From Acanthaster planci (Eukaryota > Echinodermata > Asteroidea > Valvatida > Acanthasteridae): a stretch of DNA of 63,275 bases. Made by a program: the position numbers and the translations under genes. The stretch lies in the NCBI RefSeq assembly GCF_001949145.1, contig NW_019091435.1, positions 573,877 to 637,151 on the forward strand. Reading direction: 5' to 3'. Of the stretch, positions 46,650-58,622 are shown piece by piece (the stretch's first letter is position 1; every line of letters starts with the position of its first letter). The notes beneath the pieces are model-generated. The model saw only the letters and a list, made by a program, of their open reading frames with translations, did no database searches and was not told where the DNA came from.

Positions 46650-47400
46650 TTTCGACTTACTATCTCGCCGCGGCAACTTATTTTGCTGCGGATTGTAGGT
46701 CATCTCGCCCCCTTGCTGACTTGCCCCCCCCAAGTTTGTCAAGCACGTATGGTTGGCCCATTCACCATTTAATAGAAAAACATAACCAGTCAGAGATGGA
46801 ATCAGTGATTGCTGCCCGTAAAAATAGGTTCTAGGGTTTGCAAGGGATTCTAGTTTTTCTAGGGATTCTCTCAAAGTTGAGAATTATGAAAGTTAAACTG
46901 TTTAAAGCTTGGTGGATGCTTACTTTCTGTGGAATTTGGAGTAAAAATATTTTTAAAATATTGGTAAAACTAATTCAGTATTATCGTGTGTATGGGCCAT
47001 CTGCCCAGCTGCGTCCCTTCTGCGGACATCAGTCACATATCCAAGTATTAATGGGACGGAGGGGTCGAAGTTGTTGATACTTAAGGTATGTTTGATGTAC
47101 AAATAACCTAATCTGTAATCAGACAGTGGACTTGGGAAGCGCCAAGACGTTTGAATAAAAGTGATTTGTGGTGATGTCCGAATATAGTCGTTCTTGTGGC
47201 TTCGCTGGTTAGACCCATTCGGTTTTGTTTTACACATTGGGCCGGCCATACTTGCTTGACGTTCCTAGGGAGCGAGTTGGTAAGGGGTGAGTCGGTCAGG
47301 GGGCGAGTTGACCTGACACCTCGCCGAGGCGACTTACTGGCGAGATACGAGGCGAGCTACTTATCTCGCCTCGGCGAGTTACTATCTCGCCGCGGTGAAT
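46650..47400. repeat. TCTCGCC/GGCGAGA palindromic cluster (sub-element)
   Basis: Words such as CTATCTCGCCGCGG, GGCGAGATACGAGGCGAG and TCTCGCCTCGGCGAGTTA cluster at 46655-46720 and 47280-47400. The two ends also show an inverted relation (TCAAGCACGTATGGTTGGCC against TCAAGCAAGTATGGCCGGCC reversed). It looks like a roughly 0.75-kb MITE inside the larger foldback. Confidence 0.55.
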
Positions 47401-50370
47401 TACCTAAAACTAGACTACACGTAGCTCCGACTCGTTGCATGTTAAGATTGTCTGGATACCAGACCCAATAATTCTGACTACTCTTCTAATCAAGGGTCCT
47501 GTATCACCCACTTGACCAGAACTCTTCCCCGGATCCGGAAATAGTCGAACTATTCCGAACTTATTCTGTCCATACTAAATTCAGTTTAACGGTAACACTT
47601 TTTCTCTTCAAAATTGTAAAAAGTGCTAGAAAGATTAAAATGAATAAAATTGGTATTCAAATGAGTAAAGGGAGAATACAAAAGACCATTCAGATGGTAT
47701 CGGTAATTCGGCAATTTCCGGCCGCGTTTGTACAAAAAATTTCGTGAATTGTCCGGGTTATATCGGTCGAAGTACTCCCCATTTACGAAGCAGAACTAGG
47801 GAAAAGATTGGAACATGTTTTGGTAAATGGAAAGCATTTCTTTTTATTGAACGTGTTTTAAAGCAAAATGTCTTTTAAAATTCGTATCTTAGAAAATTTG
47901 GAATAGATATTTAAAAGCAGAACGAAATTTTAAGGATAGAAGTTTTAAAGAGTGGATGAATTTTCATTGACGCGGCGTATTTCTAGATTCCAAGAAATAC
48001 TGAAAGAACGTAAATTTACACAAAGCTAAAATTTTTAAAGATTGGAGCGAATTTTTAAAAATCCAACTTTTTTCAGATTGAAATAAAATATTTTGTACAG
48101 TGTCACACCCCTAGAATTGTCCTACCCGAAGGGACAGACCTGTGGTAGCTGAGACACGAATATATACACACCTGTTGCTGGAAATTTGTTTTACCTGTAC
48201 AATATTTACATTTATCTATAAAAGAACGCAAAATAAGGATAATTTCTTACATTGACATTTTTGATTACAATATAAATGAGGTGATGAGCGCCTCAATGTC
48301 CCGCCACCATGTGGCTTCTGTTTCTTGCGTTGTAGTCGGCTTTTGTGGCCCGTGGCCGACTCAGTAAGTTTCTACGTCCCGCCGCCGCGGTCCAACCCCT
48401 CTGTCGCCACCGGTCAACCGACTCCCTCTTCCTCTTAACTGAAAACCCTGAAAATTACAGCCATATTCCCATGTTTCTGGTTTTTCTTGCCAAGTTATAT
48501 CTAACGCAAAATATTCATTAATAAGCTTGAAGTGTTATGAAGTGTGTTAACTTCCAAGATAATCATAAATTATTTTAGTGCTGCAACATCCTCAACTCAA
48601 ATTACTAAGACCAACTAGGATTTTGAGCAATATCTCGGTAAATCTCATTTTCATTGGCTCAATATCTGGTTTTGCAAGGAACAAATGTATAAAATGAATA
48701 TCCAATATATCATATTTATACATAGCTATCTTACAGGAGCTGGGCGTTTCCTGGCTTTCCGTGTCGCAGAACAGTCTGAACGTACATATAGTTTATTCTA
48801 CTTCCATAATTAGAAGTCCTCAAGACTAACTCATCGGCTCACGACTACAGGTCATCGAGGCTGGCCACTGCTCTCTCCTCGGAATCCAGCAATGAACTGA
48901 TCATGCCAACCCATATCTTTTCTTTTTAAACCCGAAGGAAAAATTCCAGCACTGCCACGCCTTGTTTCAAAGAACTCAGAATGTTTTGGGTACTACCTTC
49001 ATAAATATTCATTATTCAAATCGTGCGTAAGTGCTACATCTACCAATAACAACTCAACTGGCACTCAGCCCATCATTTTTGGTAAGGTTGACTGACTTCA
49101 GGAATGTTTGGGTGTTGCGGCTCAGGAAAATAAAATCTTGTTTCACCACTAAATACCACGTTTATTTTTTCAAGAATTAGGGCCAAGACTATACGGTATT
49201 TTTAATTTAAAAGTAATTCCGGTTTAATATCACTCTGTGACATACAGAATAAACTTGAACATATTTTAAAAATGGGAACACTTTTTCAGCGTAAAGCAGT
49301 TATTTGGTGTACGTATTTTACACAAAATCCCATGCCACCCTTAATGAGAAAGCATCCAAATTAACATAAATCCAACAACGAATTAAAAGCAACCTGTGAA
49401 AACTTCGTTGAAACAATCTTAGAAAAAATGTGCTTCACTTTTTCAAAAAAATATACGTCAAGCACTGTGAGGCTTTCGCAGAATACCGTCTAAAAGATCG
49501 AATACGTTGTATACGCAGCTGTGGATGCGTTCTCAATTCGGATGCTTTCTCAGATCGGATGAGTTCTTAATTCAGATGAGTTCTCATTCGGAAAAAATGA
49601 GATATCCTTAAAATACATAACCTGTTACGTTGTAGAAAATATCTAATTTCGACAAACATATTTACATTGTAAAGTTTTTGTTCTTTTTTTTTTTAAATCG
49701 AACTTTAAAAATTCATTCAATCCTAGAGATTACGTTGCATATATAAACATTCATTCGCTCTTTAAAAATTCACTCGATTCGGAATCTCAAAAAAGAAATG
49801 AGACCCTAAAGATTTTGTTCGGTTTTGAAAAATATATACTAAACTTTTAAAATACGAATTTTTTAAAAACAACATTCGCTTAAAACACATTAAATTTAAA
49901 ACTAAAATGCAATCAATTTAATAAAAACATGTTCCAATCTTTGACTTTAATTCCACTTTGTAGAGGATGGCGTTCTCCGACCGGTATACCACGGACAGTT
50001 CACAAAATTCTTGATACAGACGCGGCCCGAATACCATCCGAATGGTCTTTTCCTCCCCCTCTTTCATTCTGCTACCTATTTTAATCTTTGTAACAATTTT
50101 ACAGTTTTGAAGAGCATTAACGAAAATGTGTTGACGTTAAACTGACTTAAATATGGACAGGATAAGTTCGGAATGGTTCGACTATTCCCAGAAATCTGGG
50201 GGAGTATTGGTTACGTGGACGTTGGGTGATACAGGACCCTTGACAAGAGGAGTAGTCGGAATCATTGGGTCTGGTATCTAGACTGAGTCTTTAATATACA
50301 GCGAGTTGAACTAGTTTTAGCTTGCGGGTGCACAACTACAAATAAATTCCCGTAGACAGCAGTGATAAAT

Positions 50371-50371
50371 N
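50371..50371. other. Single ambiguous base
   Basis: One N inside the right part of the foldback element; it marks unresolved sequence in a repeat. Confidence 0.99.
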
Positions 50372-52260
50372 TTCATTTTCCTTTCAATTTTTGGGGTTTG
50401 ACCAATGAATTTTTGAGAAATTTTCACCAGAAGCAGACGACCCCTAAAATGCAGAAAACGTCCCTGTCCAGAAAAGGAGCCATTTTGAAACCCCCCCCTC
50501 GGCAAAATGGCTCAAATAGTGCCACTTTCAAACCAGATTGCATCCAAATAGCTCAGAATTGGAAGCCCCGAGTCAGGCCCACAGGTCCAGTCTCATATTT
50601 CTTCAATTCCTCAGTTCCATGGCTCTCAGGACCCTCTAATATGGAATATTTTGAGTCTATAACTTTTATTAATGAGCTCGGCGAACATATTTCTGGCCTA
50701 ATTACGAGGGTGCACCCTTACTCGCCGCAGCGAGATAGTATCTCGAAAAAAGCTTTTGCAAGTGGCCCCTATACGCTTCCGTACTTGCCCTGGATGCGCT
50801 CTTTCTTCTGGAGTTGTCTTGGGAACAAATAGCCCCGTTGTTTACAAGAGTTTGTGTTTGGTTTGAATAATTTTTATTATGAAATTTGTACAAAAGCGTA
50901 TTTTATGAGATTTCATGAGCACTCACTTTGATGAAATAGTGCATTTTATTCCTTATCAACTTAACTTTCCCGTACTAGTCAATATGTTGTCGGCCAGTCT
51001 TAGCCAAATGTGTCCATATACTTTGAAAACTGGTGTATTGGAGGGAGGGGAATGAAATTACAAACTTTACATGGATAATGGAACAGTGTATCAAACTTCA
51101 AAAAGCTTATTCGCGATGGCAAAAGTAGGTGTAATATAAGGGATTTTTCTCTCTCTATTTCCTGGTCACAGCAATAATTAGTATTTCATTGCTCGGATAT
51201 ATTTATTAATGGTCCCGCTTGTCCAGCAAGGAGGCGGGCAGTAAACGGGCATTTTTGGAATGTTTTCTGTTAATCGTTTGACTTGGAGGCGACGATCGTT
51301 TTACACTTTGATGTGCCAGAGTTGCAACTCCTTCTGTGTCCTTCCTGTAAGGTCTGGACAACCATTGTAAGGGCACACCTGGTTACATCTACAGAAAAAT
51401 CTGTATATAGGACTAGTGCTACCGAGAGTACACCATTACATGTATTTCTTTAATTATTAGCCACATCCAACAGCAGAAATACCGCCAATTACAGGAATGA
51501 AAATAGATAAACCCAAATAAAAAAAAAGAACATTGTAATTTAAATTGTGACATATATAATTGCTAAACAAACACACTAGATAAAAAATAACGGATATGTA
51601 TGTGCATGTATAAATAAATAGAGAATACACATAGATAAATCAGTTAACAAGAAAAACAAAACAAAATTATAAAGGAGAATGACGGTAATCCAGGAAATAA
51701 GATGAATGAGGGGAGGGGAATCGCAACCCAGGGGAGCACAGTTGAAATAACTATTGAAACAAAGACAAACAATAAACTGCAGACAAATATATAAAGAAAC
51801 ATCAAGTACAACACATATAAACAGACACCTAAACATCTGGGTAAACAAACATGTACATGTACTTGGGGGACTAAGGACACACAAACAAGATAAGAAACAA
51901 ACAATAAGAACATTCAAATCACGGCAATATTAACTTAAACAACTTTCAAACAAAACCAGTAAATTAAGAACTGATTTGTGTCAGAGCACAGGACACCTGC
52001 CTACGAAAAAAAGTTCAGATGTACGTTAAGATTTGTGTCCAACAAAGCTTGCTCCCGAATGCTCAACCATGATGGAAACTAACGTTGAAAGTGAACATCA
52101 AGTTGTCTGCAGTGGTTTGGCAGGAGTTTGGCAAAATAGGCTGTAGACTAATTTTTCTCAGCGGGGTGTACACAGGCGTTGCCCACCCATTATTGTGGTC
52201 TTGCAGGAGACTCGTATTATGTACTACTCGTATTATATTTTCGTACGTCCCCCACTTGAT

Positions 52261-53345
52261 TGGTAAAATCAGCACTCCGTGCACAGAAGTCTATTCCAGT
52301 GTAATTTTATTGGCATAAGATTAGAAGTTTGGTACTGCATCATAAAAATACAGAAGTTTTATTTCTATTGGCACAATTAAGAATATGGAAATGATAGATA
52401 AAACAAAACTGTATTCACCAAAACGTACACAAAAAGACAAAAGTACGCGGATAGTTAAAATTACGTATAGACTGCAACAAATGTTACAGAGGTCCTTAGT
52501 GTATAGGGATGTTGTTAAGCTGTTGCTGGCACATCTCTGGGTACTTTTTAGATGTACTGACATTAGCCTCAGGGTATGGAAGGCCCATAGCGTTTTGTGG
52601 TATTAAAAAGTTATCCCGTGTTTAAGTGAGGAATTTTTGGAAACGTGTACGGGGGAACAGACTTTGTAGATGATAGCCTAATCATGCCTGGAATTGTCAA
52701 CGTTAATTGTCTTAATTTTTCTAAGAAGCAAACGTTAACATTGTTACATTTACTTTGTCAGCGCTGTGGACTTTCAAGTTTTTAAAATTGTTAGTCATTG
52801 ATTTAGGTACTTTTAGCAAGGAAATAACTTGATATGAAGATCGTACCGGTGATGGTGAGTATTTTCAAGCAAATAAATAATGGAAGAGGGTTGATCTGAG
52901 ACGTCAATATCGCGTGGCAACATCCTAAGTAGATGTAATAAGTAATATTTTTCCAAGTACACATAATCACCGGATTTCGGCAAATTTCAGACCCTATGAT
53001 GCTCAAATAAATAGATAAAAAGAGCATGCAAGAAATAGAATGCAGTATGACAGCAAAACATTACTTCTTTGGGGAGTATTTCAGGCTATTAAAGTTTGAT
53101 GGGAGTAAAGTCTGCTTGGGTGCCCTGTTTAACTTAGGACAGGAACGATGTATTGAGCTGAATATAAATAGAACCCAACACTTCAACACATTTGCGTCCG
53201 GCGCTCGAGTCCCCCTTTTCAGCAGTAAAAGCAGGACGGCGTGCACAAAAGTCGTGTCCAGAGTTATCTCACTAACATAATTAAATTGGATCAGAGATTT
53301 ATTGTCCGTATAATAAAAATACAGATGTTTTGTTTCTTTTGGCAT
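52261..53345. repeat. Diverged direct repeat pair about 1 kb apart
   Basis: GTGCACAGAAGTC ... CATAAAAATACAGAAGTTTT then ATTTCTATTGGCA at 52276-52375 resembles GTGCACAAAAGTC ... AATAAAAATACAGATGTTTT then GTTTCTTTTGGCA at 53241-53343. It could be two insertions of one element or old terminal repeats; no coding region lies between. Confidence 0.45.
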
Positions 53346-55039
53346 GGTTAAAAGTACACGCCAATAATTCAAATGGGGCTGAACACATTAACCGAAATCA
53401 AGTCTGTTTAACGTGAGAAAGGATTAAGTAACTAAGCACCGTTCAGGAATTGAATCTTCAAGGCATAAAACGTGAAAGGAGATGTCATTTTACCAGATGT
53501 CGGCAACGAACGTTAGAAGTTTCCGACTGCGGGCTTTCAAGTTCGTCCTAATAGTCACGGTTTCGAACTTTTACTGTATAGCATTAATGGGACTATGTAC
53601 ACGTACAAGTTAAGTTACAATAGTGCTTGCATTAACTTTCATCATCAGGGGTGTAATAATATTCATTATTCTCATGTTGTTGAGATGAAAGTGAAATTGT
53701 GGCTTGGCCGATACTTGTGTTGGGGAATAGCAGTTACCCAGGCCTTATAATCTGAAGAGCAGGGCCCTCAGGACGTTCTATTTTGTTGCATCGAAGTCTT
53801 GTCTACCTATTCATTAGATGTTACTTCAGAATCCCCAACTCTCAGTGAAAACCAGGACGGGTTAAAATCATTTTGCATGTTTGGGATTGTCATTGTGTTA
53901 TTATTTTCTAGGAACTGACCAAGGGCCGCATGCGTACGCAGGCACTGTGACAGTGATATGTTGACAATGGGGTTTTCTGGCATGCCGTCAGCTGAATGAT
54001 AACCTGCGATCATCCTCTCCTTCCTCCATGCTGAGATCGTCTGCGGCGACGGCGACGGCACCTTGGGCTATGGACATGGGCTGCTGCTGGTACAGCGTTG
54101 TCTTGGGCTTGTACGAAAAAGCACGGATAACACATGCGGGACCCGGGGAATAGATCGTGAATATTCATATTTCCTGTTGACCAATCAAACAGGAAGGTCG
54201 CAAATGGTACCACACGTCGCCCGGGGACAAACGCTACAACGTGTGCAAGAACAATGGGGTCAGCGTGGACATAATCGTGAATATTCAGCATATTCCCAGA
54301 GACCGATCAGGCCGGAATGTAGTCTCGGGCCAAGACGGCAGAATTCCCAAGTTTACAGATTCCCAAGACGGTAGAACGAGTCGTCAATTGGTGAAATAAA
54401 GCCACGAGATGGCGCAATAGAAATCGGCATATTATTATTCTCGATTGAGTCCGCTATCGTGTTCTGCCGTCTTGACCCAGGACTAACCGGAATGCAGCAT
54501 GCACTGGGTACTACGTCACCACAAAATGGAAACTGATAAGGGTGCAGTCCACTAATTCAAGTGAGAATTTCTGGCCAGTTCATGAGCATTAAAAGTGCTC
54601 TCACAGTATCTTTTGAAAAAGGAGATTGTTTGGCCCCCAAATGGTGAGATTGTGTAAATCGTTGCCAGGATCAACTCCCTGGTTCTTTGAGCTTTCATAT
54701 GAGAGCAGAGTGGGTAAAAACTACGGCTGAAAATGGTCATAGGTGTCCCGGAAGGTTGAGGATTGCCACTTGAGAAAAATGGTTGCAATCAGACTTCGGA
54801 AAAATCACGTTTCGGGAGGGAGATGATTTTGTTTTGTGGGAATAATTAAAAATGTAGTTGGTAAACCTACAAAGAATTGAAAAGAAGTTGAAAGATTAGG
54901 GACCAGAAAATAATTTCATTTGTGTTTCAGAACTCTCGGGGATGTTGGTATACGTGTTATTGGGCGCTGAACAGTGCTGATTTTACACTGTTTTCAATGG
55001 GGCTTGAACTAGAGGACTGTACCAATAAGGGAACTGTCG

Positions 55040-55365
55040 GGGAATAGGGGTGCACTGAACCAATTCAAGCTCCATCGAAAAAAGTGTAAAATCAACAAAG
55101 TTTGGAGCCCCATGGCGGCCAACTGAAGTCCCTGAGGCCTCTCAAACAAAAAAACAATGTGTTGCTTGGTGCTTCAGATTTCATTTGATTTTCAAGTTTT
55201 AGTGGGTTAACTGATGAATTCTTTAATTATCCTCCCAAAACAAACTCACCCCCAAAAGTGAATGTTACAAACTCTTCTCAGCGGCCATTTTTCAAATGAA
55301 ATCCCTTACCTTTGTGGCTCATCTGACAAATTTTTAGCCACATTTTCGTCTGCTTTGCCCCCAGA
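55040..55365. repeat. Dispersed repeat, copy 2
   Basis: Same order of blocks as 28000-28340 (GTGTAAAATCAAC, GTCCCTGAGGCCTC, A-run, CTTTAATTATCC, CCATTTTTCAAATGA, CTGCTTTGCCC). Just to its left (54977-55010) lies a short inverted match of its start, TGATTTTACACTGTTTTCAA, which hints at a foldback end. Confidence 0.6.
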
Positions 55366-57299
55366 TGGATGCTCCTGAATCTATAGAGATGACCCTGGGC
55401 CATGCTGACACAATTCCACAATTTCTTGGCCCAAACAGACCCCTCTTTTTGAAAGAATCTGCAGAGGGGTACTTTTTATGCGCTTCTCCTGACGGAGATT
55501 GAGTTCGGCCCACTGCAACCAGGAAGCGCCGCCGCCGGTACTCGGCTTGAGTGCAGGAAGATCTGTATCGGGACCATGGCACACACGTCCATGGTTTAAT
55601 ACAAAGACGGCTCGATACGGCCACCCGGCGGCCAATGGACGAACGCGACACAGGCACGTTTCGGGAGGGCGATCGGGCCCACCCGGGCTCTTGGGGGGGA
55701 TAGTTCCAGGGGCAGTTATCCTTTGCCCCACCCCCGTTGGCTACATACTTTGTAAAATGGGAATTGCATCGTCATCAGAAAATGGCATGCCCTCAAAATG
55801 GCAAACCTAGAGTGAAACTAAGGGTAAATTGGAAACGGGTGCATTTACAAGGATCGTACAGTTAAAATAAAACAATAGCCCGGGGAGATCTGGAATTGTC
55901 AAATAATTATTGACATGAATATGCCCAGTAATGGCATGCGAAAACACTGCCAAGCGGCGGAGCACGGTGCTTGCTTCACACTTCTATAAAGGACTTAGAG
56001 CCAGTCTAAAAGGACTGGTACCCCTGGAACGAATGTTTGAAACCCGGCGTTTTGTTTGGGGCGTCTTGCGGTGTTGTCCCTCCAATCGGGAGAGTATTCT
56101 TCCTCTGGATACGATCTAGCCGTACGCGCCGACCCAGCTCGTATCGTCGTGCGCACCATTACTTTCATGCAGCCACGCATCTACCCTACGTACGTTGTCG
56201 CGGTCACATTCAATAAGAAACTAAGTTTTCGCATGAATTACAATAAGAGCTCACCGCCACCTCATCTATCACACTTTAAATTTGTAAGTTATTGGCCATC
56301 ATGTAGCATTATTTCGAGTAAGATTCTACAAATCAATCTCTGTTGGACACATGTGACCATGTTTTACATGTTGAAAAGGGGCGATTTGTAGTTACTCGCA
56401 TTTTTGCATCTTCATTTCTCACTTCAAGTGAGTATTTTTGTGTCATGTTCTCTTTATTACTTTTGTTCTCGTAAGGTGTGGCTCTATTCGTCAAAAGTGG
56501 ACATCGCCAAAAATGATCGGAAAAAATAATTCAGTGAAAAATGCATTTTTGCAAATGCAAAAATTAAGAAAGGTTAGCCTAATTAAGAACAAGGGAGTCG
56601 TAGTTTCTCATCTTCGTTCAACCTTTTCTTTTCTTTACTCTGACAGAGAAAAAACTTTACGGCGTCCCCAACTCTGTCTGGAATTTTCCAACAAGAAAAA
56701 TTAAAAAGAATATAATTTAAGGATTCTGTAGTGACTATAGCAAGTTAGTAAGTGGAGTTCTTACCCCCCAGTTTCCCCCACTTGAACCAATCGACCGCGA
56801 ACACTCTCCTCAACATACAGCGGACGACTAGAAAAAGAACAACTTCAAAAAGATAGAAATCGGGATACACGTGCTACTTAGAGTTGGTTGGCATGATTGG
56901 GGGGTTGTGGAAAAGACAAGTGGGGTTCATCAGTCCCCCCCCCCTCACCACTAGTTACCAGTGCAAACATCTTGATTATTACATGCAGTACCACTGCACT
57001 CAACCGCTTTCAGTCTTTTGACTGGGTGTCAGCGCCGGGTCGGTTAGAATTAAAACAGAGCCTTTGGTAGGAAGGTGCAAGCCAAGTAGCCAGCATTACC
57101 TCTTAGAATACGCATTTTTTCGTGTCAGAAAAATTAAATGAGTTCTTTTGGGGGTAATGTAGCTCAAAATGTTCCACAGCAGCAGTACCCACAGTGTGCA
57201 CAGTTGTTTCCAAATTGACCTTGAAACTCCTCGATCGAAATATTATTTGAGAAAATTATACTATCTCGAATAACATATTCTGTACTTCGTTGTGATGCT

Positions 57300-57550
57300 G
57301 TAAGCCGTACGACTCCGTGCGGAAGAACCCGACTTTTACTCCCCTCATATGTACGCCCGTACGCATAGGCTGGTTCTCGACCTTTCCATTACTATGCGGT
57401 TTCTTTTCGGGCGGGAATCAGCCTACCGTTCGTTTGCCGTGTGCGAACGGCCCGGCGTTTGTACATGAATGCGTGGTCTAGTTCGAACACGGGCACTCTG
57501 CTGTGGGTCTACATGTAACAACATACAACGTGCACAACAGTTTGAGCAAA
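57300..57550 (+). promoter_or_regulatory. CpG-rich promoter / 5' UTR region of the PP2A-A gene
   Basis: The 250 bases before the ATG are clearly richer in CG dinucleotides than the surroundings (GTACGCCCGTACGC, TTCGGGCGGGAA, GAACGGCCCGGCG), as expected for a housekeeping promoter. No TATA box is evident. The transcription start is not fixed. Confidence 0.5.
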
Positions 57551-57631
57551 ATGGCGTCCAGCGAATCTGGAGACGACTCCCTATATCCCATTGCCGTTTT
57601 GATCGATGAATTGAGAAATGAAGACGTTCAG
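57551..57631 (+). CDS. PPP2R1A: PP2A 65-kDa scaffold subunit A, first coding exon (partial gene)
   Basis: The A subunit is a 15-HEAT-repeat scaffold that joins the PP2A catalytic C subunit to regulatory B subunits. This exon codes for MASSESGDDSLYPIAVLIDE and LRNEDVQ, 27 residues, then GTAAAT. From GDDSLYPIAVLIDE through NEDVQ it is identical to my memory of the human protein, which starts MAAADGDDSLYP. An upstream in-frame ATG at 57503 exists, but AAAATGGCG is the better start context and gives the family N-terminus. The next exon, expected to start near LRLNSIKKLSTIALALG, is not found before the window ends, so intron 1 exceeds 5.6 kb. Vertebrates have two paralogues (A and B); the symbol is nominal. 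Confidence 0.9.
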
Positions 57632-57751
57632 GTAAATGAGGGTATCCTGTTTAAAGAAACTGGTCTAACAAGCATGAAATACGACAGCAGTTTTTCGTGT
57701 CGTATCATTTCGTGTCTTACCATGCTTATCTCGCCTTGAATGGAGCGTTAG

Positions 57752-58526
57752 TAGGCCTAAGCCTAGCCCAACTAATGTGGCACGGACTCTCACTCCCGAT
57801 CCATCCTCAGCCACACATCCCGTATACGCAATTTCGTGTCGGCGTATTGAACATTTCGGCGCACCCACTTATCTTCGTGGGTGCAATTTCTTTTGCACAC
57901 GAACATGAGTCTTGACCTTTCTGCTTTCTAAAAACCATTCATTGAATGATTTTACTCACGTTATTGAGGTATTTTCCAGTTTTTTGGCCTTTATCCATTC
58001 AATCTAATGGGCTCGCTCTCACAGTCGCCATCTTTAAAATAAGGTCGTTGACCATTACGTCACTTGACCCCTCATCGTTTCGACGGCTCTGCCATGTCAA
58101 TCTAAACTGCTGCCAAAGTTTTGGAAGAGCCCATTGGTACGTGTAGTGTCTTATCGCTCAGTCCGTTTATTACATATGTCTTGACATGGAACAGCCGTCG
58201 AGACAATGAGGGGTCAAGTGACGTATTGTTCAACAATCTTATTTTAAAGATGGCGACTGAGAACGAGCCCTTTAGATTAAATGGATAAAGGCAAAAAGAC
58301 TAGAAAATACCTGGATAACGTGAGTGAAATCATTCAATAAATGGTTTTTAGAAAGCGGAAAGGTCAAGGATCATGTGCGTGTGCAAAAGAAATTGTGCCC
58401 ACGGTGATAAATGGGTGCACTGAAAATGTTCAGTACTCCGACACGAAATTGCATATACGGATGTGTGGCTAAGGATGGATCGGGAGTGAGAGTCCGTGCC
58501 ACACTAGTGGGGCTAGCCTAAGCCTA
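57752..58526. mobile_element. 775-bp foldback element with about 350-bp arms
   Basis: Left arm 57752-58100 and right arm 58181-58526 are inverted copies across almost their full length. Shared words read in the same sense include GGCACGGACTCTCACTCCCG, ATCCATCCT, CGTCACTTGACCCCTCAT and TCGCCATCTTTAAAATAAG. The spacer is about 80 bp. There is no reading frame of note. The transcript of this intron would form a very long hairpin. Confidence 0.85.
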
Positions 58527-58547
58527 ATGTGAGGCCTATGGGCCAAG

Positions 58548-58612
58548 TAGCCCAGGTTGGACGACGTCTACATTAGTCACAATGTAATATAGACGTCGTC
58601 CAACCTGGGCTA
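58548..58612. mobile_element. 65-bp perfect-stem palindrome with TA ends (family B)
   Basis: TAGCCCAGGTTGGACGACGT then CTA (58548-58570) is the exact inverse of 58590-58612, with a 19-base loop. The TA ends fit a mariner-type miniature element. The end sequence CCAACCTGGGCTA recurs at 4475-4488. Confidence 0.75.
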
Positions 58613-58622
58613 AGGGCCAAGG

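Larger units (their letters stand above)
46617..50780. mobile_element. 4.2-kb foldback-like transposon or nested MITE composite
   Basis: The left end GGAAGCGAATAAGGGCCACT and inverted right end GGAAGCGTATAGGGGCCACT are followed on both sides by a TTTTTTCGA stretch and ACTATCTCGC-GCGG. Inside, a second, long imperfect inverted pair of about 600 bp links 47445-48060 with 49690-50300. It shares for example GATACCAGACCCAAT, AAGGGTCCTGTATCACCCA and AGATTGGAACATGTTTT. A central spacer of about 1.6 kb has no recognised gene. The left 0.8 kb also has its own palindromic TCTCGCC/GGCGAGA clusters. There is no transposase frame. A target duplication was not evident. Confidence 0.65.
50781..57299. other. 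Gene-poor spacer upstream of the PP2A-A gene
   Basis: No conserved exon is recognised. It holds a weak direct repeat pair (about 52261-52380 and 53240-53345), a GC-rich piece with two copies of ATCGTGAATATTCA 120 bp apart (54154 and 54274) and a CCAAT word. It also holds a second copy of the dispersed repeat at 55040-55365 and a GC-rich stretch at 55480-55740 with no recognised coding sequence. Confidence 0.55.

Noticed and set aside
55334-55731. Overlapping minus-strand frames of over 100 codons in a GC-rich stretch
   Set aside because: High GC lowers stop-codon frequency, the translations are Arg/Ser/Pro-rich without a family, and part overlaps the dispersed repeat.
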